From an uncultured Vicinamibacterales bacterium (GTDB lineage Bacteria > Acidobacteriota > Vicinamibacteria > Vicinamibacterales > UBA8438), in the NCBI GenBank assembly GCA_958295905.1, contig OY282382.1, positions 5,876,367 to 5,940,366 of the forward strand: DNA of 64,000 nt, written 5' to 3'. The notes beneath the pieces were generated by a model. That model saw only the letters and a list, made by a program, of their open reading frames with translations, was not told the origin of the DNA and did no database searches. Below, piece by piece: positions 17,669 through 26,916 of the stretch. A program made the position numbers and the translations under genes. Each line of letters opens with the position of its first letter. The first letter of the stretch is position 1.

Positions 17669-17790
17669 CCGTCACGTCATAAGTTTCGGACAGACAGTCT
17701 TGGGTCGAACGACGTATTGCTTCCGCATAGGACTCTTGCGGTTCGAGGTGAGTGCCCCGGCGACCCTATTTTTAGTCGTGGCGATGCACT
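17669..17790 (+). repeat. 122-bp dispersed repeat, copy B
   Basis: Matches copy A (2067-2189, opposite strand) over its whole length. Its right end overlaps the last bases of the frc stop codon, so it sits directly at the 3' end of that gene. A GGACTC/GAGTGCC pairing is only partly conserved relative to copy A. Confidence 0.8.
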
Positions 17791-19033
17791 AGACCGCTCC
17801 CTCGGCCCGGGCCTGCGCGATCGCCGCGTCGTCCATGCCGAGCACCTCGCGCAGCACCTCGTCGGTATGCTCGCCCAGCAGCGGCGACCGCCTGACGTCG
17901 GCCGGCGAGTCCGACAGCTTGATGGGGTTGCCCACGGAAAGGTACGGCCCGCGGGTCGGGTGGTCGACCTCCACCACCGTCCCCGTCGCCCGCAGCGACG
18001 GCTCCTCCGAGAGCTCCTTCATCGACAGCACCGGCCCGCACGGCACGTTCAGCGGATTGAGGACCGCCATGACTTCGAACTTGGTCCGGGTCTGCGTCCA
18101 CTTCTCGATCTCGTCGAACATCTCGTCGATCTTGGGCAGCCGGGCCTCGGCGGTGTTCCACTCGGGGTCCGTCAGCCAGTCCTCGCGCCCGATCACCCGC
18201 GCCAGCCCGTCGAAGGCCGCCGCCTGCGCGATGATGTAAATGTACGAGTCGGGGTCGGTCTCCCACCCCTTGCACTTGACGATCCATCCGGGCTGACCGC
18301 CGCCGGAGGCGTTGCCGGCCCGCGGGGCCGCGGCGCCGAACGTGCCGTGGGGATACTGCGGATACTCCTTCAGCGGCCCGTGGGTCAGACGCTGCTGGTC
18401 GCGCAGCTTCACGCGGCAGAGATTGAGAACCCCGTCCTGCATGGCGCACTCGACCCGCTGGCCGCGCCCGGTCTTCCCGCGCTGGAAAAGAGCGGCCACG
18501 ATGCCGAGGGCCAGGTGCAACCCGGTGCCCGAGTCGCCGATCTGCGCCCCCGCGACGACCGGCGGCCCGTCGGGAAATCCGGTGGTGCTGGCCCCGCCCC
18601 CCGCGCACTGGGCGACGTTCTCGTAGACCTTGCAGTCCTCATACGGTCCCGGCCCGAAACCCTTGACCGACGCATAGATGATGCGCGGGTTGATCTCCTG
18701 GATGCGCTCCCAGGAGAACCCCATCCGGTCCAGCGCGCCGGGCGCGAAGTTCTCGGCGAGGACGTCGCAGCTCTGCAGCAGGCGCGTGAAGAGGGCCTTG
18801 CCGCTCCCGCTCTTGGTGTTGAGCGTGACGCTGCGCTTGTTGTGGTTCAGCATCGTGAAGTACAGGCTGTCGACGTCGGGAATGTCGCGCAGTTGACCGC
18901 GCGTCGCATCCCCCCTGCCCGGACGCTCGACCTTGATCACGTCGGCGCCGAACCAAGCGAGCAGTTGGGTGCAGGTCGGTCCCGACTGGACATGCGTCAT
19001 GTCCAGAACTCGTATTCCCTCGAGGGCTTTCAT
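17789..19033 (-). CDS. frc: Formyl-CoA:oxalate CoA-transferase (class III)
   Basis: 414 residues, close to the 416 of E. coli Frc. FRC-specific blocks are [49 protein letters not shown] (catalytic Asp at about residue 167) and the glycine loop [20 protein letters not shown]. The enzyme moves CoA from formyl-CoA to oxalate, giving oxalyl-CoA for decarboxylation. GGAGAATCC precedes the ATG. The partner oxalyl-CoA decarboxylase gene (oxc) is not in this window, so the gene stands alone here; it could use another acyl donor. Repeat copy B abuts its stop codon. Confidence 0.88.
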   Translation of the reverse strand: MKALEGIRVLDMTHVQSGPTCTQLLAWFGADVIKVERPGRGDATRGQLRDIPDVDSLYFTMLNHNKRSVTLNTKSGSGKALFTRLLQSCDVLAENFAPGALDRMGFSWERIQEINPRIIYASVKGFGPGPYEDCKVYENVAQCAGGGASTTGFPDGPPVVAGAQIGDSGTGLHLALGIVAALFQRGKTGRGQRVECAMQDGVLNLCRVKLRDQQRLTHGPLKEYPQYPHGTFGAAAPRAGNASGGGQPGWIVKCKGWETDPDSYIYIIAQAAAFDGLARVIGREDWLTDPEWNTAEARLPKIDEMFDEIEKWTQTRTKFEVMAVLNPLNVPCGPVLSMKELSEEPSLRATGTVVEVDHPTRGPYLSVGNPIKLSDSPADVRRSPLLGEHTDEVLREVLGMDDAAIAQARAEGAV

Positions 19034-19477
19034 GGATTCTCCGTGGACTTGACGGCCGGCGGCACTCGCCGGCGGCATGCCGACTCGACGTTCTCAAGCA
19101 CCCGGCCGGTACCGCCGCCCCCCAACCCGCCGGTGGAGGGCGGCCAACCGCCGCAAACTGTACATTATCGCATCTGTGACGCGCTCGCGTCCGGCCATCC
19201 GGAGCCCGAGGGCGGACGGCGGGAACGTCGACACCGATGCCCTCCCCGGCCCCCGCCCATGCAGGCCGGCAGCGGCGCCGGACCGGGCAGGCGCCCGGCA
19301 CGAGACCGGCGCCGGCAGGGTCGCCCGCGGAGGCCGGCGGGGCAACGCCGGGGACGCTGTCGACGCTGTCGACAGCGGGTTGCGGAGCCGGCGGTCGACA
19401 GCGTGACGAGACCGGCTCAGCCCATCGCCCGACACGGCGCACGGGTTGCCCGCCGCGCGTCTTCGTTCACCGAGCGT
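19034..19477. other. Gene-free region with GTCGAC palindromes
   Basis: 444 bp with no supported gene. Around 19355-19410 there are clustered palindromes (CTGTCGAC, GCTGTCGACAGC, GGTCGACAGCG) that could be protein-binding sites or just local duplication. Confidence 0.4.
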
Positions 19478-20620
19478 TCACGGGTCGTTGCCGTCCATCA
19501 CCGTCAGATCGCGTGGATTCGACAAGTGCCAGCGTTGCCCTTCACGGCGCAGGTCGCCTTCGAGCGACACGCTCCACCGGTGGTCGTGCGCTCTGGTGAT
19601 CTCGCTGTATTCGGAGGGGCTGAAGTCCGCCTTGACCGACGTCAATGCGCCGTCGATTACCGCCTTGATGGTCGCCCGACCTTCAGGTTCGGATTGGTCA
19701 CGGACAAGGGAGGACACGTACCCTTCAATGCGCTCATCGACCCGTTCATCCCGGCCGCCCAGAATCCGCGCCGCCTCGCTGAGCACCTGGGCGTCCGGCA
19801 GATGGAAGATCACGGTCGAGCGCTGCTCGTCGTGTTCCTCGCTCGGGGGTCGCGTCAGCGCCCAACTGACGGAGACTTCCAGGCCGCCGCCGATGGCGAT
19901 CAGCTCGGCGGCGGCCGTGCAGAGATTCGCACTCACGCCATTCTGGACCCGCGCGTCGAAGGCCCAGATATCCCCCTCCCCGCGATTGACCAAGTCCGTG
20001 GCCTCGCGCACCGCCCGAAGCCCGGCAACCAGCGTGCGGTTGGCGCGTCGCTCGAAGGGGGGCTCGAACAGGTGGGTCTGATCCGGCTCCGCCAAGGCTG
20101 GAGAAACGGGGACCCGGAGGTTGACGATGAAGCTGCCCGGCTCGGTCTGTCCCAACCGGACGCTGGAGATGTAAGCGGACGCCCGTTCGTTACGCCCGGC
20201 ACGGAACTGGCGTCGCGGGCGCACCGTTGAGCAGGCTGCGGCGAGTAGCAGCCTGCGAGAGCCGGCAAGCAGGTCGACGCCGGCATCGAGCGCGAGCGAG
20301 TGGTCGTCGTGCGCTCTGGGCAGGCGGACGCGTATCAGGTCCACGGCGGCCAGCGACAGGTCGGCGAGAACCGCGGAGGGGCGGCGGTCCTCCGTCCGTC
20401 CGACGACTTCCGCAAGCTGGAGGATGCGGACCGGGTAGTCCGCGAACCGGGTGGATGCGGGAACGAGGACCGTCCCGCGGTCATCGGGCCGCCGGTATAC
20501 ATCGCCCCGGTCGACACGGTAGGGGCCCGTCCTCGTCCACCCATGCGCAGCCAGATAGGCATGCACGCCGAGCGGGGTAACGGTCTCCGCCACTGCGCTC
20601 CCGGTGGAATCGTCATTCAT
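19478..20620 (-). CDS. Unknown protein coupled to DUF4365 nuclease-like gene
   Basis: 380 residues, soluble, no signal peptide. I cannot name a domain, but the protein has well-formed blocks seen in a recurring uncharacterised family: LPRAHDDHSLALDAGVDLL, VRLGQTEPGSFIVNLRVPV, ARVQNGVSANLCTAAAELI, and a C-terminal SEITRAHDHRWSVSLEGDLR. The ATG lies 4 nt after the stop of the DUF4365 gene, and GCGAGGATAG, overlapping that stop codon, supplies the ribosome site, so the two are translated together. Position beside a nuclease-like gene and accessory DNA suggests a defence or DNA-processing role; this is inference. Confidence 0.72.
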   Translation of the reverse strand: MNDDSTGSAVAETVTPLGVHAYLAAHGWTRTGPYRVDRGDVYRRPDDRGTVLVPASTRFADYPVRILQLAEVVGRTEDRRPSAVLADLSLAAVDLIRVRLPRAHDDHSLALDAGVDLLAGSRRLLLAAACSTVRPRRQFRAGRNERASAYISSVRLGQTEPGSFIVNLRVPVSPALAEPDQTHLFEPPFERRANRTLVAGLRAVREATDLVNRGEGDIWAFDARVQNGVSANLCTAAAELIAIGGGLEVSVSWALTRPPSEEHDEQRSTVIFHLPDAQVLSEAARILGGRDERVDERIEGYVSSLVRDQSEPEGRATIKAVIDGALTSVKADFSPSEYSEITRAHDHRWSVSLEGDLRREGQRWHLSNPRDLTVMDGNDP

Positions 20621-20624
20621 GCGT

Positions 20625-21110
20625 CTATCCTCGCGCTACCGTCATCAGCGGCGCCAAACCAGACGTCCCGATGCGCTGCTCCTCCGGAATGACAATCGTC
20701 TTCGACTCCCCTTCCGTCGGGTCGCGCCCCGACAACGATATCCACCAGCCGCGGCGCCGCACCACCGTGTGTTCGAGCGTGCACTCCAGCCAGTCGGCAT
20801 CCGCCGGCGGCAGTTCGAGCACGATCAGCATGAGCGGCGTCATGCGGTCGGCGACGAGGTCGTTATGGTTCTTCCTCGACAGCCTGAAGCGCAGACCCTC
20901 CGTCCCCCGGCTGGGCACCGACGTCGCCTTGAGCTGGACGTCGAACTGCGTGCCGCTTGCATCACCCGATCGGATCGTGGCATCGACGCTCGCGAGATCG
21001 GGCTGTGGGCCCCGTTGACAGGTGTATCCCGCGTAGGCGGCGAGCGCGGCGAGGTAAGCGAACGACAGCTCGGCCTTACGATCGTTGTCGGTCAGGATGG
21101 CGTCATCCAT
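20625..21110 (-). CDS. DUF4365 domain protein (PD-(D/E)xK nuclease-like fold)
   Basis: 161 residues from the chosen ATG. The whole protein is one DUF4365 domain: KAELSFAYLAALAAYAGYTC (conserved Glu), PQPDLASVDATI (conserved Asp) and FDVQLKATS (the QxK element), followed by PLMLIVLELP. This spacing is that of restriction-endonuclease-like folds. Nuclease activity is predicted from fold, not shown. An in-frame ATG at 21161 and a TTG at 21182 could lengthen the N-terminus; the domain starts at 21110. It lies 73 bp after the phosphotriesterase-like gene and is coupled to the 380-residue partner. Confidence 0.78.
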   Translation of the reverse strand: MDDAILTDNDRKAELSFAYLAALAAYAGYTCQRGPQPDLASVDATIRSGDASGTQFDVQLKATSVPSRGTEGLRFRLSRKNHNDLVADRMTPLMLIVLELPPADADWLECTLEHTVVRRRGWWISLSGRDPTEGESKTIVIPEEQRIGTSGLAPLMTVARG

Positions 21111-21183
21111 CGGCGGCGAATTCCCGGCTTCAGCCTCCGCAACGTGCCAGTCTCCTGGCATTTCGTAAGCGGCTCTCGGCAAC

Positions 21184-22317
21184 TCAGGCGACCGGCCGAT
21201 GGGCCAGCCACCGGCGCGGGTTGTCGACCAGTATCTTCCGGATGGTCTCGTCCGGCACCCCGCGGTAGCGCAGCTTCGGGACGAACTGCACGAGCACCGT
21301 CGAGAACCCGTTGCCCCAGTTGGCCTTGAGCTGAGTGGTGTCGGCGAAGTCGGATGAAAGCAGGATGTTGTCCTCGAACCCCGCGTCGATCGCGCTCAGC
21401 ACCATGTCCACCTTCTCGCGCTCCGGGATGAACGACGCGCTCATGCGGTGGCCGACGGTGTCGAACCCGATGAACGCCCCCCGGCGGGCGATCTCCCGGT
21501 GCGTCTCCCACCCCGGATCGTCCGAGCCCTTGATCGTCGACTGGTGTCCGATGCACAGGTGGGCGGGGTCGACCCCCTGCGCTTCGTAGATGTCGAGCTG
21601 GCCGATCGCGCACGACGGGCAGCTCTCGTGCGGCACGTGGGTGAAGATCGGCAGTCCGGTCCCGCGGTGGGCCCGGCTGACGGCGCGCAGCATCTTGCGC
21701 TCTTCGTCGTGCATCTCCGGGAACGAGGTGCCGACCTCGCCCAGCGCCCCCCAGCGCTCGCGCCGGGCCTGGTCGACGAGCCGCGCCGCGATCTCCTCCT
21801 CGGACAGGGGGACGATCTCCTCGGGATAGGACCGCAGCAGGAAATAGCTGCCGCCGAGCACGACGTGCACCCCCGACCGCGACGCCATCGCGGTGAGGTT
21901 CGCGAGCTGCTGCCCGGTGCGGGGGCCGATGGACGAGTCGACGATGCATCCCACCCCGTCGAACGCGGCCATCCGCAGCTCTTCCACCACGAGGTCGACC
22001 ATCTCGTCGTTGCCGGGCAGCGGCGGCGGCGTGCCCGGCGCCCGCGGCTCGGGCGAGGGGCTGCTGTAGTCGAACGACAGATGCTCATGGAAGAGGGTCG
22101 CGCCGTCCGCGAGGTCCTCGGGGGACACGTCCCCCAGCCGCGTCCGCACCACCGCCCCGCCGGGAAAGTCCACCGCGGAGGCCGGCTGGAGCGCCGCCCC
22201 CGCCGGGGACGAACCGGAGGCGGACGCCGGGACGCGGACCTCGCCGAGCCCCAGTCCGACCGCACCGGCCCCCAACGCCTGCATCGCCTCGCGGCGACCG
22301 ATTGCTCTGGCTCGCAT
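21184..22317 (-). CDS. Phosphotriesterase-family metal-dependent hydrolase, Tat-exported
   Basis: 377 residues. The start (MRARAIGRREAMQALGAGAV) is a Tat-like signal (GRRE plus hydrophobic core). Metal ligands of the amidohydrolase-superfamily phosphotriesterases are present in order: HEH in ATLFHEHLSFD, a His in PIFTHVPHES, a His in LCIGHQSTI and an Asp in LLSSDFAD. The expected bridging lysine (usually after 'lGE.G') is not obvious; GALGEVGTSF has Glu and Gly at that place, with no Lys. Known members hydrolyse lactones or phosphotriesters, so a periplasmic lactonase or esterase is inferred. The ATG at 22317 has GGAG at good spacing; one at 22323 is too close. Confidence 0.82.
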   Translation of the reverse strand: MRARAIGRREAMQALGAGAVGLGLGEVRVPASASGSSPAGAALQPASAVDFPGGAVVRTRLGDVSPEDLADGATLFHEHLSFDYSSPSPEPRAPGTPPPLPGNDEMVDLVVEELRMAAFDGVGCIVDSSIGPRTGQQLANLTAMASRSGVHVVLGGSYFLLRSYPEEIVPLSEEEIAARLVDQARRERWGALGEVGTSFPEMHDEERKMLRAVSRAHRGTGLPIFTHVPHESCPSCAIGQLDIYEAQGVDPAHLCIGHQSTIKGSDDPGWETHREIARRGAFIGFDTVGHRMSASFIPEREKVDMVLSAIDAGFEDNILLSSDFADTTQLKANWGNGFSTVLVQFVPKLRYRGVPDETIRKILVDNPRRWLAHRPVA

Positions 22318-22639
22318 CGTCATCACTCCGTCCCGTGGTCCCGTCACCCCGAGCCCGCGCCGCCACCGCGGACCTGCCCCCGTCTGCCGGCGCCGGGTCC
22401 CGTGCCGACCCCGAAACCGTGCCGACCCCGAGACCCGCGCACGCCATCACCGCGCCCGCCGGCGATCAGCAGCGAGTCTCGTGCGGACCCCGAAACCCGC
22501 GCCACCTTCGTAGTATCGCAGGTTCCCGCCCGGCTCCGCCGGCCCCGGGCTGCCGCAGAAGCGACGGCAAGCCGTCTCATCGAGGATTCCCGGCGTTCGC
22601 GGGGGCATTCCGGCCCTCAAGCCGCATATAATCGTCTGC
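22318..22639. other. Intergenic region with short tandem repeats and promoter
   Basis: 322 bp between divergent genes. CGTGCCGACCCCGAAAC is followed immediately by a near copy (22401-22434), and a third near copy lies at 22480-22496. The right end holds a perfect TATAAT for the next gene. Confidence 0.5.
22627..22632 (+). promoter_or_regulatory. TATAAT -10 element, likely leaderless mRNA
   Basis: Perfect TATAAT ending 7 nt before the ATG at 22640. Transcription should start at or next to that ATG, and no Shine-Dalgarno sequence is present between them. No good TTGACA is seen 17 bp upstream. Confidence 0.6.
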
Positions 22640-24127
22640 ATGCTGTTACTACGACGACTTCTCACGCTGCATGACCGGCCGACCCGACGCGTCGGCAGAA
22701 CCTTCCCGGCGGCGTTGCTCGCGGCGGCGCTGGCGGCAACCGCGGCCCCCGCGGCCGGCAACGAGAACTGGCCCGCGTTCCGCGGCGCCGACGCCCTGGC
22801 GACGGCCGACGACGACCCGCGCCTGCCCCTCACTTGGAGCACGACGGAGAACGTCGTGTGGAAGACCCCGATCGACGGCCTCGGCTGGTCGTCGCCGGTC
22901 ATCTGGGGCGATCGCATCTTCCTGACCAGCGTGGTCAGCGACGGAGAGACCCAGGAGCCGCGCATGGGGCTCTACTTCCCCTACGGGTCGCCCCAGGAGA
23001 TGCCCGGCGGCCCGTTCCCCGCCGCCCGGCCGGGGGATCTGATGGAGCGGGAGCGGGACGCGCACCACTGGCTCGTCTACGCCTTCGACGTCGAAACCGG
23101 CGCGGTCCTCTGGACCTCCGAGGTCAACACCGGCGCGCCGCAGTTCGACCGGCACCTCAAGAACACCTTCGCCTCGTCGACCCCGGTGACCGACGGCGAG
23201 CGCGTCTACGCCTACTTCGGCAACGTCGGCGTCTTCGCCCTCGACATGAACGGCGCCCTGGTCTGGGAGCGGCGGTTCGACCCGGCCGAGACGCGCCTCG
23301 GCTGGGGTCCCGCCGCCTCGCCGGCGCTCCACGGCGACACCCTGTTCATCGTCAACGACAACGACGAGCAGTCGTTCGTCGTCGCCCTCGACGCCGCCAC
23401 CGGGGCCGAGCGCTGGCGGGTCGACCGCGACGAGGGCACGAACTGGTCGACACCGTTCGTGTGGCGGCACGATGCGCGCACCGAGCTGATCACCGCCGGC
23501 AGCGACCTCGTGCGGGCCTACGACCTCGACGGCAACGAGCTCTGGTCGTTCCGCGGGCTGAACTCCATCGCCATCCCCCAGCCGTTCAGCGCCCACGGCC
23601 TGCTCTACGTCATGTCGGGCTACGTCGGCGACGCGGTGCGGCCGGTCTTCGCCATCCGCCCCGGCGCCCAGGGCGACGTCACCCTCGAGCCGGGACAGAC
23701 CGCCAACGACCACGTGGTCTGGTACGCCGAGACGGCCGGCCCCTACCACCCGACGCCGCTCGTCTACGGCGACCACTACTTCACGCTGCTCGACCGGGGC
23801 TTCTACACCGTGCACGACGCCCGCACCGGCGAAGAGCAGTACTACACCGAGCGCCAAGTCCTCGACCGCGAGGTGCGGCGGCGGGTGGCGCGCGGCACCG
23901 GCGGGTTCACCGCCTCGCCGTGGGCCTACAACGGCAAGGTCTTCGTGCTGAGCGAGGAGGGGGTCACCTACGTCATCGACACCGAGGACGACTTCAACGT
24001 CGTCGGCACGAACGAACTCGAGGAGGTCGCGATGTCGACCCCGGCCATCTCCCGCGGCAGCCTGTTCATCCGCACCCGCTCGCACCTGTGGCGCCTGACC
24101 GATCTCAGCGGGGGCGGGGGCCGGTAA
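22640..24127 (+). CDS. Secreted PQQ-type beta-propeller repeat protein
   Basis: 495 residues with a signal peptide (ALLAAALAATAAPAAG). Propeller repeats recur along the protein: NENWPAFRGADAL at the start (typical 'WP.fRG' opening), YAFDVETGAVLWTSEV, VALDAATGAERWRVDRDEG, RAYDLDGNELWSFRGL and YVIDTEDDFNVVGTNEL. Such proteins form eight-bladed propellers. Many Acidobacteria and Planctomycetes members lack the PQQ-ligand residues and dehydrogenase function, so an enzymatic call is not justified. The ATG sits 7 nt after TATAAT. It lies alone and divergent from the hydrolase. Confidence 0.86.
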   Translation: MLLLRRLLTLHDRPTRRVGRTFPAALLAAALAATAAPAAGNENWPAFRGADALATADDDPRLPLTWSTTENVVWKTPIDGLGWSSPVIWGDRIFLTSVVSDGETQEPRMGLYFPYGSPQEMPGGPFPAARPGDLMERERDAHHWLVYAFDVETGAVLWTSEVNTGAPQFDRHLKNTFASSTPVTDGERVYAYFGNVGVFALDMNGALVWERRFDPAETRLGWGPAASPALHGDTLFIVNDNDEQSFVVALDAATGAERWRVDRDEGTNWSTPFVWRHDARTELITAGSDLVRAYDLDGNELWSFRGLNSIAIPQPFSAHGLLYVMSGYVGDAVRPVFAIRPGAQGDVTLEPGQTANDHVVWYAETAGPYHPTPLVYGDHYFTLLDRGFYTVHDARTGEEQYYTERQVLDREVRRRVARGTGGFTASPWAYNGKVFVLSEEGVTYVIDTEDDFNVVGTNELEEVAMSTPAISRGSLFIRTRSHLWRLTDLSGGGGR

Positions 24128-24332
24128 CCCCCCGAAGTTCCCCGCCCTGCGCGCTCCGCTTCGCGCCATCCCGAGGGGTGCGCGCCGTCCCCACGGCGCG
24201 CACTCCCGGGCAGCCGCGTCCGCGGCACCCGCATCGCCCGCCGGTTCGGAGCGCCCGAACTCTTACGGACAAGCCGGCGCGGAGAGCGTCCAGGACGCAC
24301 GGCATCCTGGCCAGAGCGGTGGTCGACGGCGT

Positions 24333-24536
24333 TCACTCGGAGACGCGTGGGACGGCGGCGTTCCGGTGCTGCTGGACATGATCGCGCAGCGCGCGGTTGA
24401 TCGCGGTCTGATAGCCGCGTCCACCGGGCGCGCGTTGCTTGAACCAAGCGAGCACATCGGCGTCCAACCGCAGCGTGATCTGCCGCTTCACCGGCCGGTA
24501 GAACACCCCTCTTCCGGCGTCCGACCAATCGAGCAT
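24333..24536 (-). CDS. BrnA-like antitoxin without its toxin
   Basis: 67 residues. The core KRQITLRLDADVLAWFKQR then GYQTAINRALRDHV is the BrnA/ribbon-helix-helix signature, which binds DNA and neutralises BrnT ribonuclease. The only in-frame start is the ATG at 24536. BrnT genes normally lie immediately upstream, but nothing resembling BrnT is in 24537-24787. It is therefore an orphan antitoxin, a possible anti-addiction or regulatory remnant. The N-terminal part is shorter than in usual BrnA proteins. Confidence 0.7.
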   Translation of the reverse strand: MLDWSDAGRGVFYRPVKRQITLRLDADVLAWFKQRAPGGRGYQTAINRALRDHVQQHRNAAVPRVSE

Positions 24537-24787
24537 CTCGGGGCTCGAGGCAAGCTTCCGGACCGGGCGCCGGACGCGTCTCCGAACCGGTTCCCCGGGG
24601 CGTGGTGACCTTCACGGACACAGGACCCCGACTCATCCGGACGGCGGGACCCGAGACCCGCCGGCACAGCGCAGCCGGCCCGCAGAATGGCCGCCCGCGG
24701 GTCGGATTACCGCCCAGCCAACCCTCCAGCGGTCCGCGCCGCTTCCACGCTGCAGCGGCGCAGGCTTCCGACCTGCGTCGGACTCCC

Positions 24788-26785
24788 CTACCGGTCGAGC
24801 GGGCTGGGCCGCATTTGGAACTTCACGATCTTGGGCCCGGCCCCGCCCTCGATGAAGTGCGGCGTGTAGGTCGAGTAGTTGGACCAGAGCCCCCGGCCCT
24901 TCCAGCCGGCGTCCGGGTCGTCGATCCGGCCCTGGGCCGACCGAGAGAAGAAACCCTTCGGATACGGCACGACCATGTCCAGGAACTCGCCGGTGGCCGG
25001 GATCAGGACCTGCAGAGAGTAGCTGTTGACGGGACCGGTGATCACCGACTCGCCGCCGAGGCCGAGCACGTCGGCGTGGTCGATCTGGGTCAGGTACATC
25101 ATCTCGGCGTGGATCGGCGACCCCGTGCCCCGCAGGGTGGGGCGCTCCATCTGGTGCACGGACCAGCCCTCGGGGCAGTGCCGGCCGGTGGCGGTGGGCC
25201 CGCCGGTGACGTCGCAGCGGCTGCGGTCGAAGCGGGTGACCTGGTCCGACCCCCGCCAGTTGAGCCAGACGATGCCGTCGCCGTCCACCGCCACGCCGCC
25301 GCTCTTGAAGATGGGGGTGTCGAGCTCGGGCACCTCGAACACCTCCGCCCGGCAGCTCCGGGGCGGGTCGCCGCCCCGCTCGAACCGCACCAGCTTGTTG
25401 TCCTGCTCGCCGATGCCGGCGCACCACAGGGCACCGTCGTTGGCGTCCACCCCGATGGAGTAGCAGCCGAACTCGATGCGGTGGTCGAGGGCGGGGCTGA
25501 TGGGCTCGTCGGGCTCCGTCCACTCGGTGATGACCCCGTCCCCGTTGATGTCCAGCACGGCGGGACACCAGCCCTGGGACGCCTCCGGATCGTGGGTCTC
25601 GTCCCACACCTCGGTGCTGATCCACCCGACGGCATCGTTCACGCCGAAGTAGAGGGGCTGGTCGTCCTCGTCGGTGAAGTGGTTGTGGTCGACGGCGAGA
25701 CAGGACGGAATCTTCTCGACCGAGCCGTCCCGCGGGTCGTAGACGACCGCCTGCTTGGGGGTCCCGCCCGGACGGAAGTTCGCGACGAACGGATTGTCCG
25801 ACCCCGGACGGCAGAAGTCCGGCGGCGCGTCCCCGGGATCGAGCCGGGCGGTGGCCCAGACCCGCCCCTGACCATCCATGGCGATGCTGCGCAGCCCCCC
25901 GGCGTCCAGCTCGATGCGGCCGACCTCGTGGGTCGCCGGATCGAGCCACGACAGACTGGTGTCTTCCTGGTGGACGCCGTAGACGCGCCCGCCCGCGTTC
26001 AGGGTCGGGTTCCACGCGTAGGTGCCCTGCGAGTCGCTGCGCGATCCCTGGGGAGTGGCCCAGTCCCAGACCGAGATCACGACGTTGCGCTCGAGCCCGG
26101 ACGGCCGCGGCGGGGCCTCGGGATAGGCGCCGGCCGCGATCGCGTCGGTCCAGCGGCCGAACATGCGGGCCTGCGCCCCCAGCCCGCGGTACATGGCGGT
26201 CATCATGCTGCCGCCGAACAGCTCGCTGCCCAGCCGCTGTTCCCACGCCTGGTCGGCGGGCAGCGCCGCGAGGCGCTCGGGCAACCGCCGGGTGCCCTCG
26301 TTGCCGAGGGGGTGGCACTGCAGGCACGACTTGACGGTCGACGCGACCTGCAACGGGGGGATGTCGCCGTCCGGGATCTCCAGCAGGCTGAGCCACGAGA
26401 CGGGGGGATAGACGGCGGCGGCCGACCGGCCGTCGGGGGCCACGGTTGCCGCGAGGTCCAGGCGCCGGCCCCGCACCCCCGCCACCCGCTCGGAGTCGAG
26501 CAGGCCGTAGCCGCGCACGAAGACCTCGTAGCCGGCCTCCGGAAGGTCGGGGACCACGTAGCGCCCCGCGTCGTCGGTGACCACGACGCGCGCGAAGGGC
26601 GTGGGCAGGTCGCGGGTCTCGGCAATCACCCAGACGCCGGCCTCGGGGCCCTGCGCGCTCGTGACCACGCCCCCGATGTCGTCAGCGTCGAGCGCGACGC
26701 CGGCCGGCTCCTGCGCGCGCGTCCCGCCCACGGCGGTCGCCAACGCCGCCAACCCGCATGCAACACCGGCTGCCGAGAGCCTCAT
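24788..26785 (-). CDS. Secreted haem c/beta-propeller protein with carboxypeptidase-like N-terminal domain
   Basis: 665 residues. Signal peptide (CGLAALATAVGG), then a carboxypeptidase regulatory-like fold at about 36-115 (IGGVVTSAQGPEAGVWVIAE, DDAGRYVVPDLPEAGYEVFV), a haem c site CLQCH at 154-158, then a long region with Vgb/NHL-like propeller repeats (RSIAMDGQGRVWATARL, GGVAVDGDGIVWLNWRGSDQ, IGVDANDGALWCAGIGEQDN). GGAGGAG lies just before the ATG. The domain set fits secreted dehydrogenase or lactonase-like proteins of Acidobacteria, but the reaction is unknown. The secreted paralog gene lies 131 bp upstream on the same strand. Confidence 0.82.
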   Translation of the reverse strand: MRLSAAGVACGLAALATAVGGTRAQEPAGVALDADDIGGVVTSAQGPEAGVWVIAETRDLPTPFARVVVTDDAGRYVVPDLPEAGYEVFVRGYGLLDSERVAGVRGRRLDLAATVAPDGRSAAAVYPPVSWLSLLEIPDGDIPPLQVASTVKSCLQCHPLGNEGTRRLPERLAALPADQAWEQRLGSELFGGSMMTAMYRGLGAQARMFGRWTDAIAAGAYPEAPPRPSGLERNVVISVWDWATPQGSRSDSQGTYAWNPTLNAGGRVYGVHQEDTSLSWLDPATHEVGRIELDAGGLRSIAMDGQGRVWATARLDPGDAPPDFCRPGSDNPFVANFRPGGTPKQAVVYDPRDGSVEKIPSCLAVDHNHFTDEDDQPLYFGVNDAVGWISTEVWDETHDPEASQGWCPAVLDINGDGVITEWTEPDEPISPALDHRIEFGCYSIGVDANDGALWCAGIGEQDNKLVRFERGGDPPRSCRAEVFEVPELDTPIFKSGGVAVDGDGIVWLNWRGSDQVTRFDRSRCDVTGGPTATGRHCPEGWSVHQMERPTLRGTGSPIHAEMMYLTQIDHADVLGLGGESVITGPVNSYSLQVLIPATGEFLDMVVPYPKGFFSRSAQGRIDDPDAGWKGRGLWSNYSTYTPHFIEGGAGPKIVKFQMRPSPLDR

Positions 26786-26916
26786 CGGTCTCCTCCGTGC
26801 CTGTACGCGAGCCAAACGGGAGCGGTGCGCCACCGTGCGCGCCCGCGCCGGGGGTCACCATCGACTCGGGCAGCACCGACCGGGTAGATGGCGGCGCCGT
26901 CCTGCGACCCGAACGC

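Noticed and set aside
22640-24127. PQQ-dependent alcohol dehydrogenase
   Set aside because: Propeller repeats are present, but the catalytic Asp/Glu and disulfide-ring motifs of the dehydrogenases are not visible, so only a propeller call is made.
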